From the NCBI RefSeq assembly GCF_021545335.1, contig NZ_CP089312.1, forward strand, positions 3,100,001-3,164,000: a stretch of 64,000 bases of DNA. The letters are read 5' to 3'. This DNA comes from Streptomyces sp. GQFP. GTDB lineage: Bacteria > Actinomycetota > Actinomycetes > Streptomycetales > Streptomycetaceae. The notes under the pieces were generated by a model, which worked only from the letters and a program-made list of their open reading frames with translations, did not search any database and was not told the origin of the DNA. How positions within the stretch are numbered: position 1 is the stretch's first letter; every line of letters begins with the position of its first letter. A program made the position numbers and the translations under genes. Below, one piece after another: positions 46,370 through 56,500 of this stretch.

Positions 46370-47398
46370 GTGACCTCGTCTACGCCTTCCGCCACCGCAC
46401 CCCGGGTGGCGGCCGATTCCGGTGCCGAACCGCCGACGCCCACCGCGCCGGCCCGTGGCGGCACCGGCCGTTCGCCGGGGCGGATCGCCTGGCTGCGCTT
46501 CCGGCGCGACCGGACCGGGCTCGTCTCGGCCGTCGTGGTCGTGCTGTTCTTCGTCGCGGGCGTCGCCGCCCCGCTGATCGCCAAGGTCTACGGCAAGGAC
46601 CCGTACACGACGTACGGCCAGAACGGCACCGGGCTGCTCAACGAGTTCGGTTTCCCGATCAGACCCAACGGCGGTATCAGCGGCGACTTCTGGTTCGGCG
46701 TCGAGCCGCAGCTCGGCCGGGACGTCTTCACCCTGCTGCTGTACGGCATCCGCAACTCGCTGCTCATCGCCACGGTGACGACCGTGCTGGTCACCCTGCT
46801 CGGCATCGTCGTCGGTGTCACGGCCGGCTACATGGGCGGGCGGATCGACGGCTTCGTCGGCCGGGTCATCGACATCCTGCTGGCGTTCCCCTCCACGCTG
46901 TTCTTCATCGCCTTCTGGCCGGTGATGATCTCGATCTTCGTGTCACCGGAGGAGAACACCCCGACCTGGCTGACCGTCGTCAGCCTCATCTCCGTGATGA
47001 CCGCGTTCGGCTGGGCGCCCATCGCCCGGCTGCTGCGCGGTGAGGTGCTCGCCCTGCGCGAGCGGGAGTTCGTGGAGTCCGCCAAGGTCACCGGGGCCTC
47101 CCCGGCCCGGATCATCTTCAGGGAGCTGCTGCCGAACCTGTGGACCCCGGTCCTCATCCAGGCGACCCTCGCGCTGCCCATGTACGTCACCACGGAGGCG
47201 GCGCTCGCCTTCCTCGGGGTCGGGCTCAGCGACCCCACGCCCGACTGGGGCGTGATGATCCAGCGCGGGGCGCAGGTCTACCAGAACGACATCACGTACA
47301 TGCTCTTCCCCGGCCTGTCGATGGTGATCTTCGTGATCGCCTTCAACCTCCTCGGCGACTCCGTGCGCGACGCACTGGACCCGAAGACGAGGCGCTGA
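46370..47398 (+). CDS. Oligopeptide ABC transporter permease (DppC/OppC type), second system
   Basis: 342 residues from a GTG at 46370 (weak ribosome-binding site). Residues 1-50 are a Pro/Ala-rich cytoplasmic tail, then a helix VVVVLFFVAGVAAPLIA, a periplasmic insert (YGQNGTGLLNEFGFPIRP), and the coupling loop ALREREFVESAKVTGASPAR before WGVMIQRGAQ. It starts a plus-strand operon with an unusual order: permease, binding protein, permease, ATPase. The binding protein follows 76 bases later. Confidence 0.9.
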   Translation: MTSSTPSATAPRVAADSGAEPPTPTAPARGGTGRSPGRIAWLRFRRDRTGLVSAVVVVLFFVAGVAAPLIAKVYGKDPYTTYGQNGTGLLNEFGFPIRPNGGISGDFWFGVEPQLGRDVFTLLLYGIRNSLLIATVTTVLVTLLGIVVGVTAGYMGGRIDGFVGRVIDILLAFPSTLFFIAFWPVMISIFVSPEENTPTWLTVVSLISVMTAFGWAPIARLLRGEVLALREREFVESAKVTGASPARIIFRELLPNLWTPVLIQATLALPMYVTTEAALAFLGVGLSDPTPDWGVMIQRGAQVYQNDITYMLFPGLSMVIFVIAFNLLGDSVRDALDPKTRR

Positions 47399-47474
47399 CC
47401 CGAGCGCCCTTCGCCGCCCGCACCGGCCCTCCCAGAAGACACACCCCTTCTCCTTGATTCAGGCAGGACACCCC

Positions 47475-49259
47475 ATGTCTCTCTCCCGCAGAAACTTCGT
47501 CATCGCCACCTCGGTGGCCGCCGGCGGCTCCATGGTCCTGTCCGCGTGCAGCAGCGGTGGGGGAGGCGGTGGCGGTACGTCGGGGGGCGGCGCGGCCGGG
47601 ACCAACAAGTACTCGTCGGTCACCATCGGGACCAAGGAGGACTCCACGGGGCCCGCGCCGGCGATCCCGGGCGCGAAGAAGGGCGGCACGATCCGGCCGA
47701 TCGGCCCGCAGGACTTCTCGCACCTCGACCCGCAGCGCATCTACTACTCGTGGAACTCCGAGGTCGGCAACCTCTACATCCGCTGTCTCACCGGCTACCG
47801 CATCGACGGCGGCGCGATGAAGCTCGTCGGCGACCTCGCCACCGACACCGGCACGATGGCGGACGGCGGCAAGACCTGGACCTTCACCCTGAAGGACGGG
47901 CTGAAGTGGGAGGACGGCAGCGAGCTGACCGTCGAGGACGTACGGCACGGCATCGAGCGCGGCTTCGCCAGCTTCACCACCGAGGGCGCCACCTACCTCC
48001 AGGCCGCGCTGACCGGCAGCAACGACTTCCGCTCGGTCTACAAGGGCCCGTACGACGGCAAGCACCTCGACTCGGTCGTCACGGACACCGCGAAGAAGAC
48101 GATCACCTTCCACCTCAAGACGGCCCGCCCGGACCTCAACTGGACGCTGGCGATGCAGTCGTACGGAGCGGTGTCCGCGAAGCACGACACCAAGGAGAAG
48201 TACGACAAGGACCCGTTCTCCTGCGGGCCCTACCGGCTCTCCCAGCACTCCGTCGACAAGTCGCTGACGATGGTCCGCAACACCCACTGGGACCCGGCGA
48301 CCGACCCGATCCGCAACGCCTACCCGGACTCGTTCACCTTCGAGTTCGGCCCCGAGGCACTCCAGACCACCGACCGGCTGATCGCCGACTCCGGGACCGA
48401 CCAGTACGCGGTGATGGCGTACAGCGGGGTGCCCGCCGAGCGCATCCAGAAGGTGCTGACGACGCCCGCGCTGAAGAGCCGTACCGTCGACGGACTGCTG
48501 ACGGGCCTGTACTACTACGCCATCAACTGCAAGCGGATCACCGACCTGAAGGTCCGTCAGGCGCTCAACTACGCCTGGCCGTTGCAACAGATCCGGACGA
48601 TCTACGGCGGCCCGTCCGCCGGTGACTACGCGACCACGATCCTCGGCCCGGACATGGCCGGCCGGGTCAAGTTCGACATCTACGGCAAGCTGACCAAGCC
48701 GCAGGGCGACACCGCGAAGGCCAAGGCGCTGCTCAAGGAGGCCGGCAAGCTCGGCCAGAAGATCGTCTACACCTACCCGCAGGGCGGCAACGACGCCTAC
48801 GAGAAGACGAAGGTCGTCATCGCCAACGCCCTCAAGGAGGCGGGCTTCGACCCGGTCGTGAAGCCGGTCGAGTCGACCAGCTACTACGACCAGGTCCAGC
48901 AGATCGACAACTCCTTCGACGTGATGTGGTTCGGCTGGTCCCCGGACTGGCCCACCGGCTACACGATGATCCAGCCGCTCTTCGACGGCCGGACGATCGC
49001 CAACGGGGCGAACAACGTCTCGCAGCTGAAGGTGAGTTGGGTCGACGCCGCCATCGACAAGGCTGCGGCCTTGACCGACCAGACGAAGGCGAACGCGGCG
49101 TGGGCGGCGCTGGACAAGGAGCTGATGGAGAAGGAGGCGCCGATCATTCCGGAGACTTATCAGCGGCGGTTCTATCTGTACGGCAGCAAGGTGGGTGGTA
49201 CTGAGTACGACCCACTGAACTCGTCGTTCGTCCTCTACAAGCTGTACGCCAAGTCGTAG
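47475..49259 (+). CDS. Oligopeptide ABC transporter substrate-binding lipoprotein with Tat-type signal
   Basis: 594 residues from the ATG at 47475. The signal has a twin-arginine motif (SRRNFV) followed by a hydrophobic core and lipobox LSAC (C25), so it is likely a Tat-exported lipoprotein. A Gly/Ser-rich linker follows. The mature family 5 solute-binding protein (RPIGPQDFSHLDPQRIYYSW, DGLKWEDGSELTVEDVRHG, FSCGPYRLS) binds peptides or related cargo. It is followed by a repeat copy that interrupts the operon before the second permease and could lower downstream expression. Confidence 0.93.
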   Translation: MSLSRRNFVIATSVAAGGSMVLSACSSGGGGGGGTSGGGAAGTNKYSSVTIGTKEDSTGPAPAIPGAKKGGTIRPIGPQDFSHLDPQRIYYSWNSEVGNLYIRCLTGYRIDGGAMKLVGDLATDTGTMADGGKTWTFTLKDGLKWEDGSELTVEDVRHGIERGFASFTTEGATYLQAALTGSNDFRSVYKGPYDGKHLDSVVTDTAKKTITFHLKTARPDLNWTLAMQSYGAVSAKHDTKEKYDKDPFSCGPYRLSQHSVDKSLTMVRNTHWDPATDPIRNAYPDSFTFEFGPEALQTTDRLIADSGTDQYAVMAYSGVPAERIQKVLTTPALKSRTVDGLLTGLYYYAINCKRITDLKVRQALNYAWPLQQIRTIYGGPSAGDYATTILGPDMAGRVKFDIYGKLTKPQGDTAKAKALLKEAGKLGQKIVYTYPQGGNDAYEKTKVVIANALKEAGFDPVVKPVESTSYYDQVQQIDNSFDVMWFGWSPDWPTGYTMIQPLFDGRTIANGANNVSQLKVSWVDAAIDKAAALTDQTKANAAWAALDKELMEKEAPIIPETYQRRFYLYGSKVGGTEYDPLNSSFVLYKLYAKS

Positions 49260-49267
49260 GTCGTACT

Positions 49268-49325
49268 TTGCTGCGGGCCGGTGGGGGCTGGTCGCGCAGT
49301 TCCCCGCGCCCCTGAGGGGCGGCCC
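49268..49325 (+). repeat. GC-rich intergenic repeat, copy 6
   Basis: Same core as the other copies, ending in cgcccctgaggggcg and then a second hairpin (ggggcggcccctagcggggc). It lies inside the operon between the binding-protein and permease genes, the only copy between two co-directional genes of one operon. Confidence 0.85.
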
Positions 49326-49422
49326 CTAGCGGGGCGCCCCACCCGCCCACCCGACCACCCCCGGCGCCAGTCCCACCCACCAGGGACCGGTGTCGGGGGT
49401 TTCGCCAGGGAAACCGATCGCC

Positions 49423-50406
49423 ATGTTCCGCTTCATACTCCGTCGGACGCTCAGTGCGCTGATGATCCTGCTCGTCATCAGTGCGATCACCTTCGTCCTC
49501 TTCTACGTCGCTCCGCGCGACCCGGCCCGCAGTGCGTGCGGCAAGCTCTGTACGCCGGAGACGCTCGCGCTCGTCCGGCGCAATCTGGGCATCGACGATC
49601 CGCTGCCGGTGCAGTACTGGCACTGGCTGGCGGGTGTGTTCGTGGGCCGTGACTACGCCGGCCTCGGGCACTGTGCGGCGCCCTGCCTCGGCTACTCCTT
49701 CACCAACCACGAGCCGGTCCTCGGCCTCATCACGAACCGCTTCCCGACCACCCTGTCCCTCGCCCTCGGCAGCTCGGTGGTGTTCGTGGTCCTCGGTGTC
49801 GGTACGGGCATGCTGGCGGCGGTGAAGCAGGGCCGGGCCCTGGACAAGATCGCGTCGTCGATCTCGCTGGTGGGCTCCTCCCTCCAGATCTACATCGTCG
49901 GCGTGGTCGCCATGTACTACCTCTCCGACCAGTGGGGCATCCTCCCCCGCCCCCAGGACAGCGTCGGCTTCACCCAGGACCCGGCGGCCTGGTTCAAGGG
50001 CCTGCTGCTGCCCTGGTTCGTCCTCGCGATCATCTTCACCGCCAACTACACCCGGATGACCCGCTCCCAGCTCGTGGAGACCCTCGCCGAGGACTACGTC
50101 CGTACGGCCCGCGCCAAGGGCCTGTCCCGCCGCACGGTGTTCTTCCGGTTCGCCTGGCGGGGCGCGATGGGCCCGATCGTCACGATCCTGGGCCTCGACA
50201 TCGGCTATCTGCTCGGCGGCGCGATCATCACGGAGGAAACCTTCGGCCTGCACGGCATCGGCGCCCTGTCCATCAAGGCGGTACGCGACAACGACCTGCC
50301 GCTGCTGCTGGGGGTGGTCCTGGTGGCCGCCGCCGCCATCGTCGTCGCGAACATCGTGGTGGACGCGGTGTACGCACTGATCGACCCGCGGATCAGGCTG
50401 GCGTAG
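49423..50406 (+). CDS. Oligopeptide ABC transporter permease (DppB/OppB type), second system
   Basis: 327 residues from the ATG at 49423 (AGGGAAA 12 bases upstream). Helices begin FILRRTLSALMILLVISAITFVL. The periplasmic segment carries two small Cys motifs (SACGKLC and GHCAAPC), which is unusual for the family, and the coupling loop is LVETLAEDYVRTARAKGLSRR. It pairs with the permease at 46370. It lies 10 bases before the ATPase GTG. Confidence 0.92.
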   Translation: MFRFILRRTLSALMILLVISAITFVLFYVAPRDPARSACGKLCTPETLALVRRNLGIDDPLPVQYWHWLAGVFVGRDYAGLGHCAAPCLGYSFTNHEPVLGLITNRFPTTLSLALGSSVVFVVLGVGTGMLAAVKQGRALDKIASSISLVGSSLQIYIVGVVAMYYLSDQWGILPRPQDSVGFTQDPAAWFKGLLLPWFVLAIIFTANYTRMTRSQLVETLAEDYVRTARAKGLSRRTVFFRFAWRGAMGPIVTILGLDIGYLLGGAIITEETFGLHGIGALSIKAVRDNDLPLLLGVVLVAAAAIVVANIVVDAVYALIDPRIRLA

Positions 50407-50416
50407 AGGGGACTTG

Positions 50417-51463
50417 GTGACCTCCATGGCCGAGTCGGCTGCCGGCCCCTTCCTCTCCGTACGGGATCTGCGCGTCCACTTCGCCACCGACGACGGTGTC
50501 GTACGGGCGGTCGACGGGCTCTCCTTCGACGTGGAGCGCGGCCGGACCCTGGGCATCGTCGGCGAGTCAGGCTCGGGCAAGTCGGTGACGAACCTGGCGA
50601 TCCTGGGCCTGCACGACCGTGCGCGCACGACGCTGGCCGGGGAGATCGTGCTGGACGGCAAGGAGTTGCTGACGGCGCGGGAACGGGAGCTGGAGCGGCT
50701 CCGGGGCAGCAAGATGGCCATGATCTTCCAGGACGCGCTGGCGTCCCTGTCGCCGTACCACACGGTGGGCCGGCAGATCGCGGAGACGTACGCCAAGCAC
50801 ACGGGCGCGTCCAGGCGGGAGTCCGGGGCGCGGGCGGTGGAGATGCTGAGGCGGGTGGGCATACCCCAGCCGGTGCTCCGCGCGGACGACTATCCCCACC
50901 AGTTCTCCGGCGGGATGCGCCAACGCGTGATGATCGCCATGGCGTTGGTGTGCGACCCGGAGCTCCTGATCGCCGACGAACCGACGACCGCCCTGGACGT
51001 CACGGTCCAGGCCCAGATCATGGACCTGCTGGGGGATCTCCAGCAGGAGTTCGGCACGTCGATCGTCTTCATCACGCACGACCTGGGCGTCATCTCCCGT
51101 ATGGCGGACGACATCCTGGTGATGTATGCGGGCCGGGCGGTGGAGCGCGGCACGCGCGACGAGGTACTGCGGACACCCCAACACCCGTACACCTGGGGCC
51201 TGCTGGGCTCGATGCCCACGCTGAGCGCCCCGGTGGACGTCCCGCTGTCCCCGATCCCGGGGACGCCTCCGTCGCTCCTGGACCCGCCCCCGGGCTGCCG
51301 TTTCGAGCCACGCTGCGCGTTCCGGGAGCAGGTGCCGGCGGGGCGCTGTGCGAGCCGACGGCCCGATCTGCCTCGTACCGGCGGCCATGGCGCGGCCTGC
51401 CATCTGACGTCGGCGCAGCGGGTGGAGTACCACGCCGATTATGTGGGCGCGGACCCAGGATGA
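50417..51463 (+). CDS. Oligopeptide ABC transporter ATP-binding protein (DppD/OppD type), second system
   Basis: 348 residues from a GTG at 50417 (AGAGGGGA just upstream). Walker A GESGSGKS, signature [15 protein letters not shown], Walker [16 protein letters not shown]-loop FITHDLGV, and the C-terminal FEPRCAFREQVPAGRC segment. No DppF-type partner follows on this strand; the next gene is Uma2. The motor may be a homodimer or use a second ATPase encoded elsewhere, such as those of the neighbouring systems. Confidence 0.93.
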   Translation: MTSMAESAAGPFLSVRDLRVHFATDDGVVRAVDGLSFDVERGRTLGIVGESGSGKSVTNLAILGLHDRARTTLAGEIVLDGKELLTARERELERLRGSKMAMIFQDALASLSPYHTVGRQIAETYAKHTGASRRESGARAVEMLRRVGIPQPVLRADDYPHQFSGGMRQRVMIAMALVCDPELLIADEPTTALDVTVQAQIMDLLGDLQQEFGTSIVFITHDLGVISRMADDILVMYAGRAVERGTRDEVLRTPQHPYTWGLLGSMPTLSAPVDVPLSPIPGTPPSLLDPPPGCRFEPRCAFREQVPAGRCASRRPDLPRTGGHGAACHLTSAQRVEYHADYVGADPG

Positions 51464-51493
51464 CAGGGAGAGCCTGATCGCTACCCTCCCGGT

Positions 51494-52078
51494 ATGGACT
51501 ACGCGAGGATGCGCGTGATCGCCGAGAAGCTCATGGCCTGTGCCGAGGAGCTCGAAGGGACCTGGAACGTCGAGATCGGCCCTTCGGGCCCCTTCCTGGC
51601 CATGGTGAGCCCGTCGAAGCGTCACGCGGGTACGGTCCGCCGTATCCGCAAGCAGCTGGACGAACAGCTCCTCGCCACGCACCCCGGCTACATCTGCGCG
51701 AACGGCCCCGAGATCGAGCACCCGGCCATAAGCCGCATGCGTCGCCCGGATGCCGTCGTCATCCCCGAGGAGGTCCTCGACGAGGAGGGACTCGCCGTCG
51801 ACGCGACCCAGGTGCTGGCGGTCATCGAGATCGTCTCGCCGTCCAACCCGGACAACGACTACGGCGAGAAGCTGGCCGAGTACCCCGCCATGGGCATCGC
51901 CCACTACATGATCGTCGATCCCCGCACGGGCACCATCGAGGTGCACTCCGACCCGTGCAAGGGCCGCTACCAGCAGAAGGACCCCTATATCTTCGGCGAC
52001 TCGGTGCCGGTCGGCCCCTGGACGGTGGAGACACAGGCGTTCCGCCGTTATGGGAAGGCCGGGAACGACCCCAGCTGA
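51494..52078 (+). CDS. Uma2 family (DUF820) restriction-endonuclease-like protein
   Basis: 194 residues. The PD-(D/E)XK-like core is visible: RRPDAVVIPEEV (catalytic Asp), then VIEIVSPSN (Glu) and later NDYGEKLAEYPAMG (Lys). Uma2 proteins are common in actinobacteria and cyanobacteria, often in many copies, with unknown biological role. It follows the importer ATPase by 30 bases. Co-transcription is possible, but a functional link is not evident. Confidence 0.9.
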   Translation: MDYARMRVIAEKLMACAEELEGTWNVEIGPSGPFLAMVSPSKRHAGTVRRIRKQLDEQLLATHPGYICANGPEIEHPAISRMRRPDAVVIPEEVLDEEGLAVDATQVLAVIEIVSPSNPDNDYGEKLAEYPAMGIAHYMIVDPRTGTIEVHSDPCKGRYQQKDPYIFGDSVPVGPWTVETQAFRRYGKAGNDPS

Positions 52079-52081
52079 GGG

Positions 52082-52459
52082 TCAGCCCAGCTCTCCGCGC
52101 TCCACGCAGAATTCGTTGCCCTCGGGGTCGGCCATGAGGGCCCAGCCGCCGCCGTCGGGCCTGCGGTGGTCCGCGACGAGCCGGGCTCCGAGGGAGATCG
52201 CGCGCTCGACCTCCTCGTCCCTGGTGCGGCCGTGCGGCTGCAGGTCGAGGTGGACTCGGTTCTTGGCCGTCTTGCCTTCCGGCACCCGGACGAAGAGCAG
52301 GCGTGGGCCGCCGGCCGGGTCCGCGATCAGGGCCTCCGGGTCGCCGGGTTTGTCGTCGTCGGCGAGGGGGCGGCCCAGCAGCCGGCTCCAGAACAGGCCT
52401 AGGTCGTAGGGGTCGTTGGTGCAGTCGAAGGTGATGCTGTGGATCGTGGGGGAAGACAA
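52082..52459 (-). CDS. VOC (glyoxalase/bleomycin resistance) family protein
   Basis: 125 residues from a TTG at 52459 with GGAGG six bases upstream; a longer frame to 52723 is non-coding in style. The single beta-alpha-beta-beta-beta repeat pattern fits the VOC superfamily: IHSITFDCTNDPYDLGLFW, then NRVHLDLQPHG and ADPEGNEFCVE (the metal Glu/His positions). Such proteins are small dioxygenases, isomerases or drug-binding proteins. It converges with Uma2 with no room for a terminator (three bases between stops). Confidence 0.85.
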   Translation of the reverse strand: MSSPTIHSITFDCTNDPYDLGLFWSRLLGRPLADDDKPGDPEALIADPAGGPRLLFVRVPEGKTAKNRVHLDLQPHGRTRDEEVERAISLGARLVADHRRPDGGGWALMADPEGNEFCVERGELG

Positions 52460-52715
52460 CCGAGGCCTCCAGGCCGTATGGGGAACACCGCATGCGAGCG
52501 TCCCGGACCCGGCACCGGAAGTCGAACGAATTAGACGACCCGCTGCTGATCTGAAAGATCCTGGACAGTCGGTGGGGGTACGAAGGAGTCGGCAGCCAGG
52601 TCCACCGGCACCGCGCGGGCCCACTGGTCGGCGTCCATGCGCGATCCATGCGGTTTCCGAACACCCGGGCCACAGATTGGAGGGACCACAAGCGAGGGAA
52701 CAGCGGGGAATCGGC

Positions 52716-53510
52716 ATGAACATTCAGTTGCTCGGCTGTATCGAGGTGCGCACTCCTTCCGGGAGCAGAGTTTCCATGTCCAACGGGGTCGGACTACTGC
52801 TGGCCGCCACTGCATGGACACCCAACGTCTTCGTCGCCGACGACGAGGTGATCGAGCGCCTCTGGGAGACGCGGCTGCCGGAGCACCCGCGTAACGCGCT
52901 GCACACTCTGGCCACCCGGGTCAGGAAGGCGCTGCGGTGCGTCACGGACGACGGGGGGCCGGGATTCGACCTGATCAGGCGTTACGGGGGGTACATCCTG
53001 GCGGTCGACGAGGAAGTGGTCGACGCCTCACGGTTCCGGCGCCTGGTCAGGCAGGCCAAGGACGCGGAGCGACGGGGCGAGGCAGAGCGCGCTCTGGGGC
53101 TCTACGAGGAGGCGCTGGCCCTGTGGCGCGGTGAGCCGTTGTCCAACATGAGGACCGCGTGGGCGGACGCGGCACGTCTGACGCTCCGCCACGAGCACCG
53201 GAACGCGGTGATCGGCGGTGCCGAACTGAGCCTGCGGCTGGGGCGGTACGACGAGTGCGTCGCGCCGCTCCACGAACTGGCCGCCCGTCAGCCTCTCGAC
53301 GAATGGGTCGTCGGTCTGCTCATGCTCGCCCTGTATCGCAGCGGACGGCAGGAGGAGGCGCTGAGGTGCTTCCAGGTGACCCGGACGCACATGGTCGAGC
53401 TGCTCGGTGACGAGCCGGGCCCTGAACTCCGGAGCGTGCACGAGCGCATCCTGTGCAGGAGCGAGAGCCTGCGACCCTATCGCGGGGTGCTGGACCTCAT
53501 CCGCTCATGA
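52716..53510 (+). CDS. SARP/BTAD-family transcriptional regulator, short form
   Basis: 264 residues from the ATG at 52716. A winged-helix DNA-binding region (MNIQLLGCIEV, DDEVIERLWE, NALHTLATRVRKAL) is followed by a bacterial transcriptional activation domain (ALGLYEEALALWRGEPLSNM, then LHELAARQPLDEW and ALYRSGRQEEALRCF). The family activates pathway genes for secondary metabolites. It lacks the ATPase and TPR parts of the neighbouring AfsR-like gene. It is transcribed towards that gene, and the two stop codons overlap. Confidence 0.9.
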   Translation: MNIQLLGCIEVRTPSGSRVSMSNGVGLLLAATAWTPNVFVADDEVIERLWETRLPEHPRNALHTLATRVRKALRCVTDDGGPGFDLIRRYGGYILAVDEEVVDASRFRRLVRQAKDAERRGEAERALGLYEEALALWRGEPLSNMRTAWADAARLTLRHEHRNAVIGGAELSLRLGRYDECVAPLHELAARQPLDEWVVGLLMLALYRSGRQEEALRCFQVTRTHMVELLGDEPGPELRSVHERILCRSESLRPYRGVLDLIRS

Positions 53511-56500
53511 GACGCCGTGACCGCCCGCCTCCAGGTCATCGAAATGGGTGACCTCGTACCGGTCGAAACGGGCCCCGGCGTCGGAGGGCAGCTCCTGGAA
53601 CAGCCGTCGTCGCCGCTGCGGGCGCGGTTCGGGCAGCCAGGGGACGGCCGTCCGGTAGTGGCCGTCCGGGGCACGGATCGCCTCGAACAGGGTGTGGGCC
53701 TCGTCCCGGTCGGCCAGGCCGGAGCGGGCATCGCCGGCGCCGTCCCGGGCGGCTGCCCGGGCTGTCAACGCCCGTGCGAGAGACAGCCGTTGGCCCGACT
53801 CACCTGCCCGGTCCACCGCTTCCTCCGCCGCCCGCAGGGCATCGGCCACCGCGCCGGTCTCCAGCAGTACCAGGGCGGTGAGCGTGTGAATGCGCGGCAG
53901 TGCCAGGGGGGCACCTTCGACGGCCAGTTGCGCGGCATGCGCCAGATGCGTGATCGCGTTCTCGTACTCGCCGCGCGCGCAGCACACCGTGGCGTTCGCG
54001 CGGAGCACCTCGACCAGTCCCGTCCGGTGGCCCGTCTGTTCGGCGATGTCACGGGCGTCGTCGAGATGCCCGGCGGCCTCGTCCGGCCGGCCGGTACGCA
54101 CCTTCACCTGGGCCAGGCCGACCAGCGAGTCCACTTCGCAGTTGCGGTTTCCCACCTGCCGGGACAGAGCGAGGGCGTCCTCGTACGCACGGATCGCGCG
54201 GGCGCTGTCACCGGAGTCGTCGAACACCCGGCCCAGGGTCTCCAGGGCCACGGCCTCCCCGTAGACCGATCCGGAGTCACGGGAGACGAGGAGGCATTTG
54301 CGCAGCGTCGTCGTCGCCTCGGCGAACCGGGCCTGTTCCTGGAGGATCAGCGCGAGGTTCACCAGGGCCATCGAGTGAGTGTGGCGTCCGCCCTCACCGA
54401 GCTGCGACAGCACCTCGGTGACCGCGTCCTCCGCCTCGGCGAGACGCCCGAGGGAGTGGTAGAGGGAGGCCATGTTGATGAGCATGATCTCCGCACTCTT
54501 CGTCACGCCGAGCTGGCGGTAGATGTCGAGGCACCGGTGGTAGAGCGGTGGCACCTCCTGGGGCCTGCCGAGGAGCTTGAGGGTGACTCCCCTGCCCTGG
54601 AGGCCGGCGGCCTCGCCGAACAGCCACCCGGCACGGCAGGCCAGGGCCTCCGCCTCCTCGTACTCGGTCAGGGCTCCCCTCAGGTCGCCGTTCCGCCAGA
54701 GTGCGTTCCCGGTGGAGAGGTGCATGGCGGCCTGGCCTTGGAGGCTGCCGCTCCGCTCGGCGGCCTCACGGGCGACGGCGGCCAGCCGGATCCATTCCGA
54801 CATCGGGCGCCGGTGGTGGAACAGATCCAGCAGGGCGTCCACGAGCTGCCAGGCGAAACGCGCGGGGCCGTGTTCCGCCGCGTGCCCGATGGCGGCGGCG
54901 ATGTCCTCCCACTCGGACTCGAACCAGGCGTAGGCCTCTTCCGACGTACCGAACCCCCTCGGTGTCGACGACTCGATGGGAGGGGGGCACTCGCGCGGAA
55001 CGTAGAGGCCGCACACACGAGCCACGTTGACGACGCTCTGCAGATAGTGGTCCAGGATGCGTTCGACGGCGGACCCCCGCTCGGACTCGTCGTCCTCCGC
55101 GACCGCGCGATCCCTGGCGTACTCGTGCACCAGGTCGTGCCAGGCCGAGCGACCGCCCCCGGCGTCCCGCAGCAGGTGCACACGTTGCGCCAGACGCAAC
55201 AGGTCGGACATGCCCGGTTCGTCGATCCCGGCGCCGGCCGCGGCAGCGGCGGCGGAGCGCCCGGTTCCCGCCACCAGCCCGAGGAGGCGGAACGCCCTCC
55301 TCGCTTCGGCCGACAGTCCTTCGTACGACAGGTCGAGCGCGGCCCGGACCGCCACGCTCTCCTCACCCTCCACATGCAACCGCGCGAGGCGTCCCCGTTC
55401 GGCGAGGTCCTGTACGTAGTCCCTGATGCTGCCCGGCCGGTCGCCGATCCAGGAGCTGGCGACACAGAGCGCGAGCGGCAGCCGGTCGCAGAGTTCCACC
55501 AGCCGGGTCGCGGACTCGGGGTCGGCCGCGACGGCGTCGGTCCCGACGGCGGCGCTGATCAGCTCCAGGGCCTCCCCGCTGTCGAGCACGTCGCAGGAGA
55601 CCCGGTAGGCGCCGTCCATGGTGACCAGGCCGTTGAGTTTGTGCCGGCTGGTCACCAGCGTGAGCGAACCGCTGGAGGCGGGGAGCAGGTCCCGGACGTA
55701 CGACGCGTCTGCCACGTCGTCGAGGACGACCAGGATCCGGCGCTCGGCCAGCACCGTGCGGTAGAGCGCTGCCTGTGCCTCCCAGCCGAGCGGAATGTCC
55801 CGGGACGCGCATCCCAGCCCCTGGAGGAGAAGGGGGAGCGCCTCCTGAGGGGTCATCGGTTCGGCGTCGTCGAAGCCCCGCATGTCGAGGAAGAGCTGGC
55901 CGTCGGGGAAGTCGCCCGCGATCCGGTGGGCCCAGTGCAGGGCCAGCGCGGTCTTGCCCACCCCGGCGGGTCCCACGATCAGGGCGAGCGCCTCGGCCTG
56001 GCGTCGACAGGCGTCGAGCAGGCGCAGGTGCGAACCACGGCCGACGAAGCGGCGGGGCTCGCGGGGCAGTTGCCGGGGAACCGGCCTGGTCTCCACGGGG
56101 GCGCCCGGCCGGGACACCGGTGCGTTCGCGTGGCCGACGTCACCGCGTAGCAGACTCTGTTGCAGGGCGCCGAGTTCGTCCGAGGGCTCGACCCCGAGTT
56201 CGTCGACCAGGCGCCGCCGGAAACCTGCGTGGACGGCCAGGGCGTCGGCGGTACGTCCGTCGCGTTGCAGGGCGCGCATCAGCAACGCGTGCGGGCGCTC
56301 ACGCAGGGGATGGTCCGACGTGAGACGGACCAGCTCGGCAACGGCCGTACGGTGGCGGCCGAGTTCCATGTCGGCCTCGGACCTGCCTTCCTGGGCCGCG
56401 ATGTACAACTCGGTCAGGCGTCGGCGCTCCGCCTCCAGCGCGGGCAGGTCCGGCAGGGGTTCGCCGCGCCAGAGGGTGAGGGCCTCGTCGTGACAGCGGT

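Noticed and set aside
53517..56150. 877-residue plus-strand open frame
   Set aside because: Antisense shadow of the AfsR-like gene; the reverse frame has real domains and the forward one does not.
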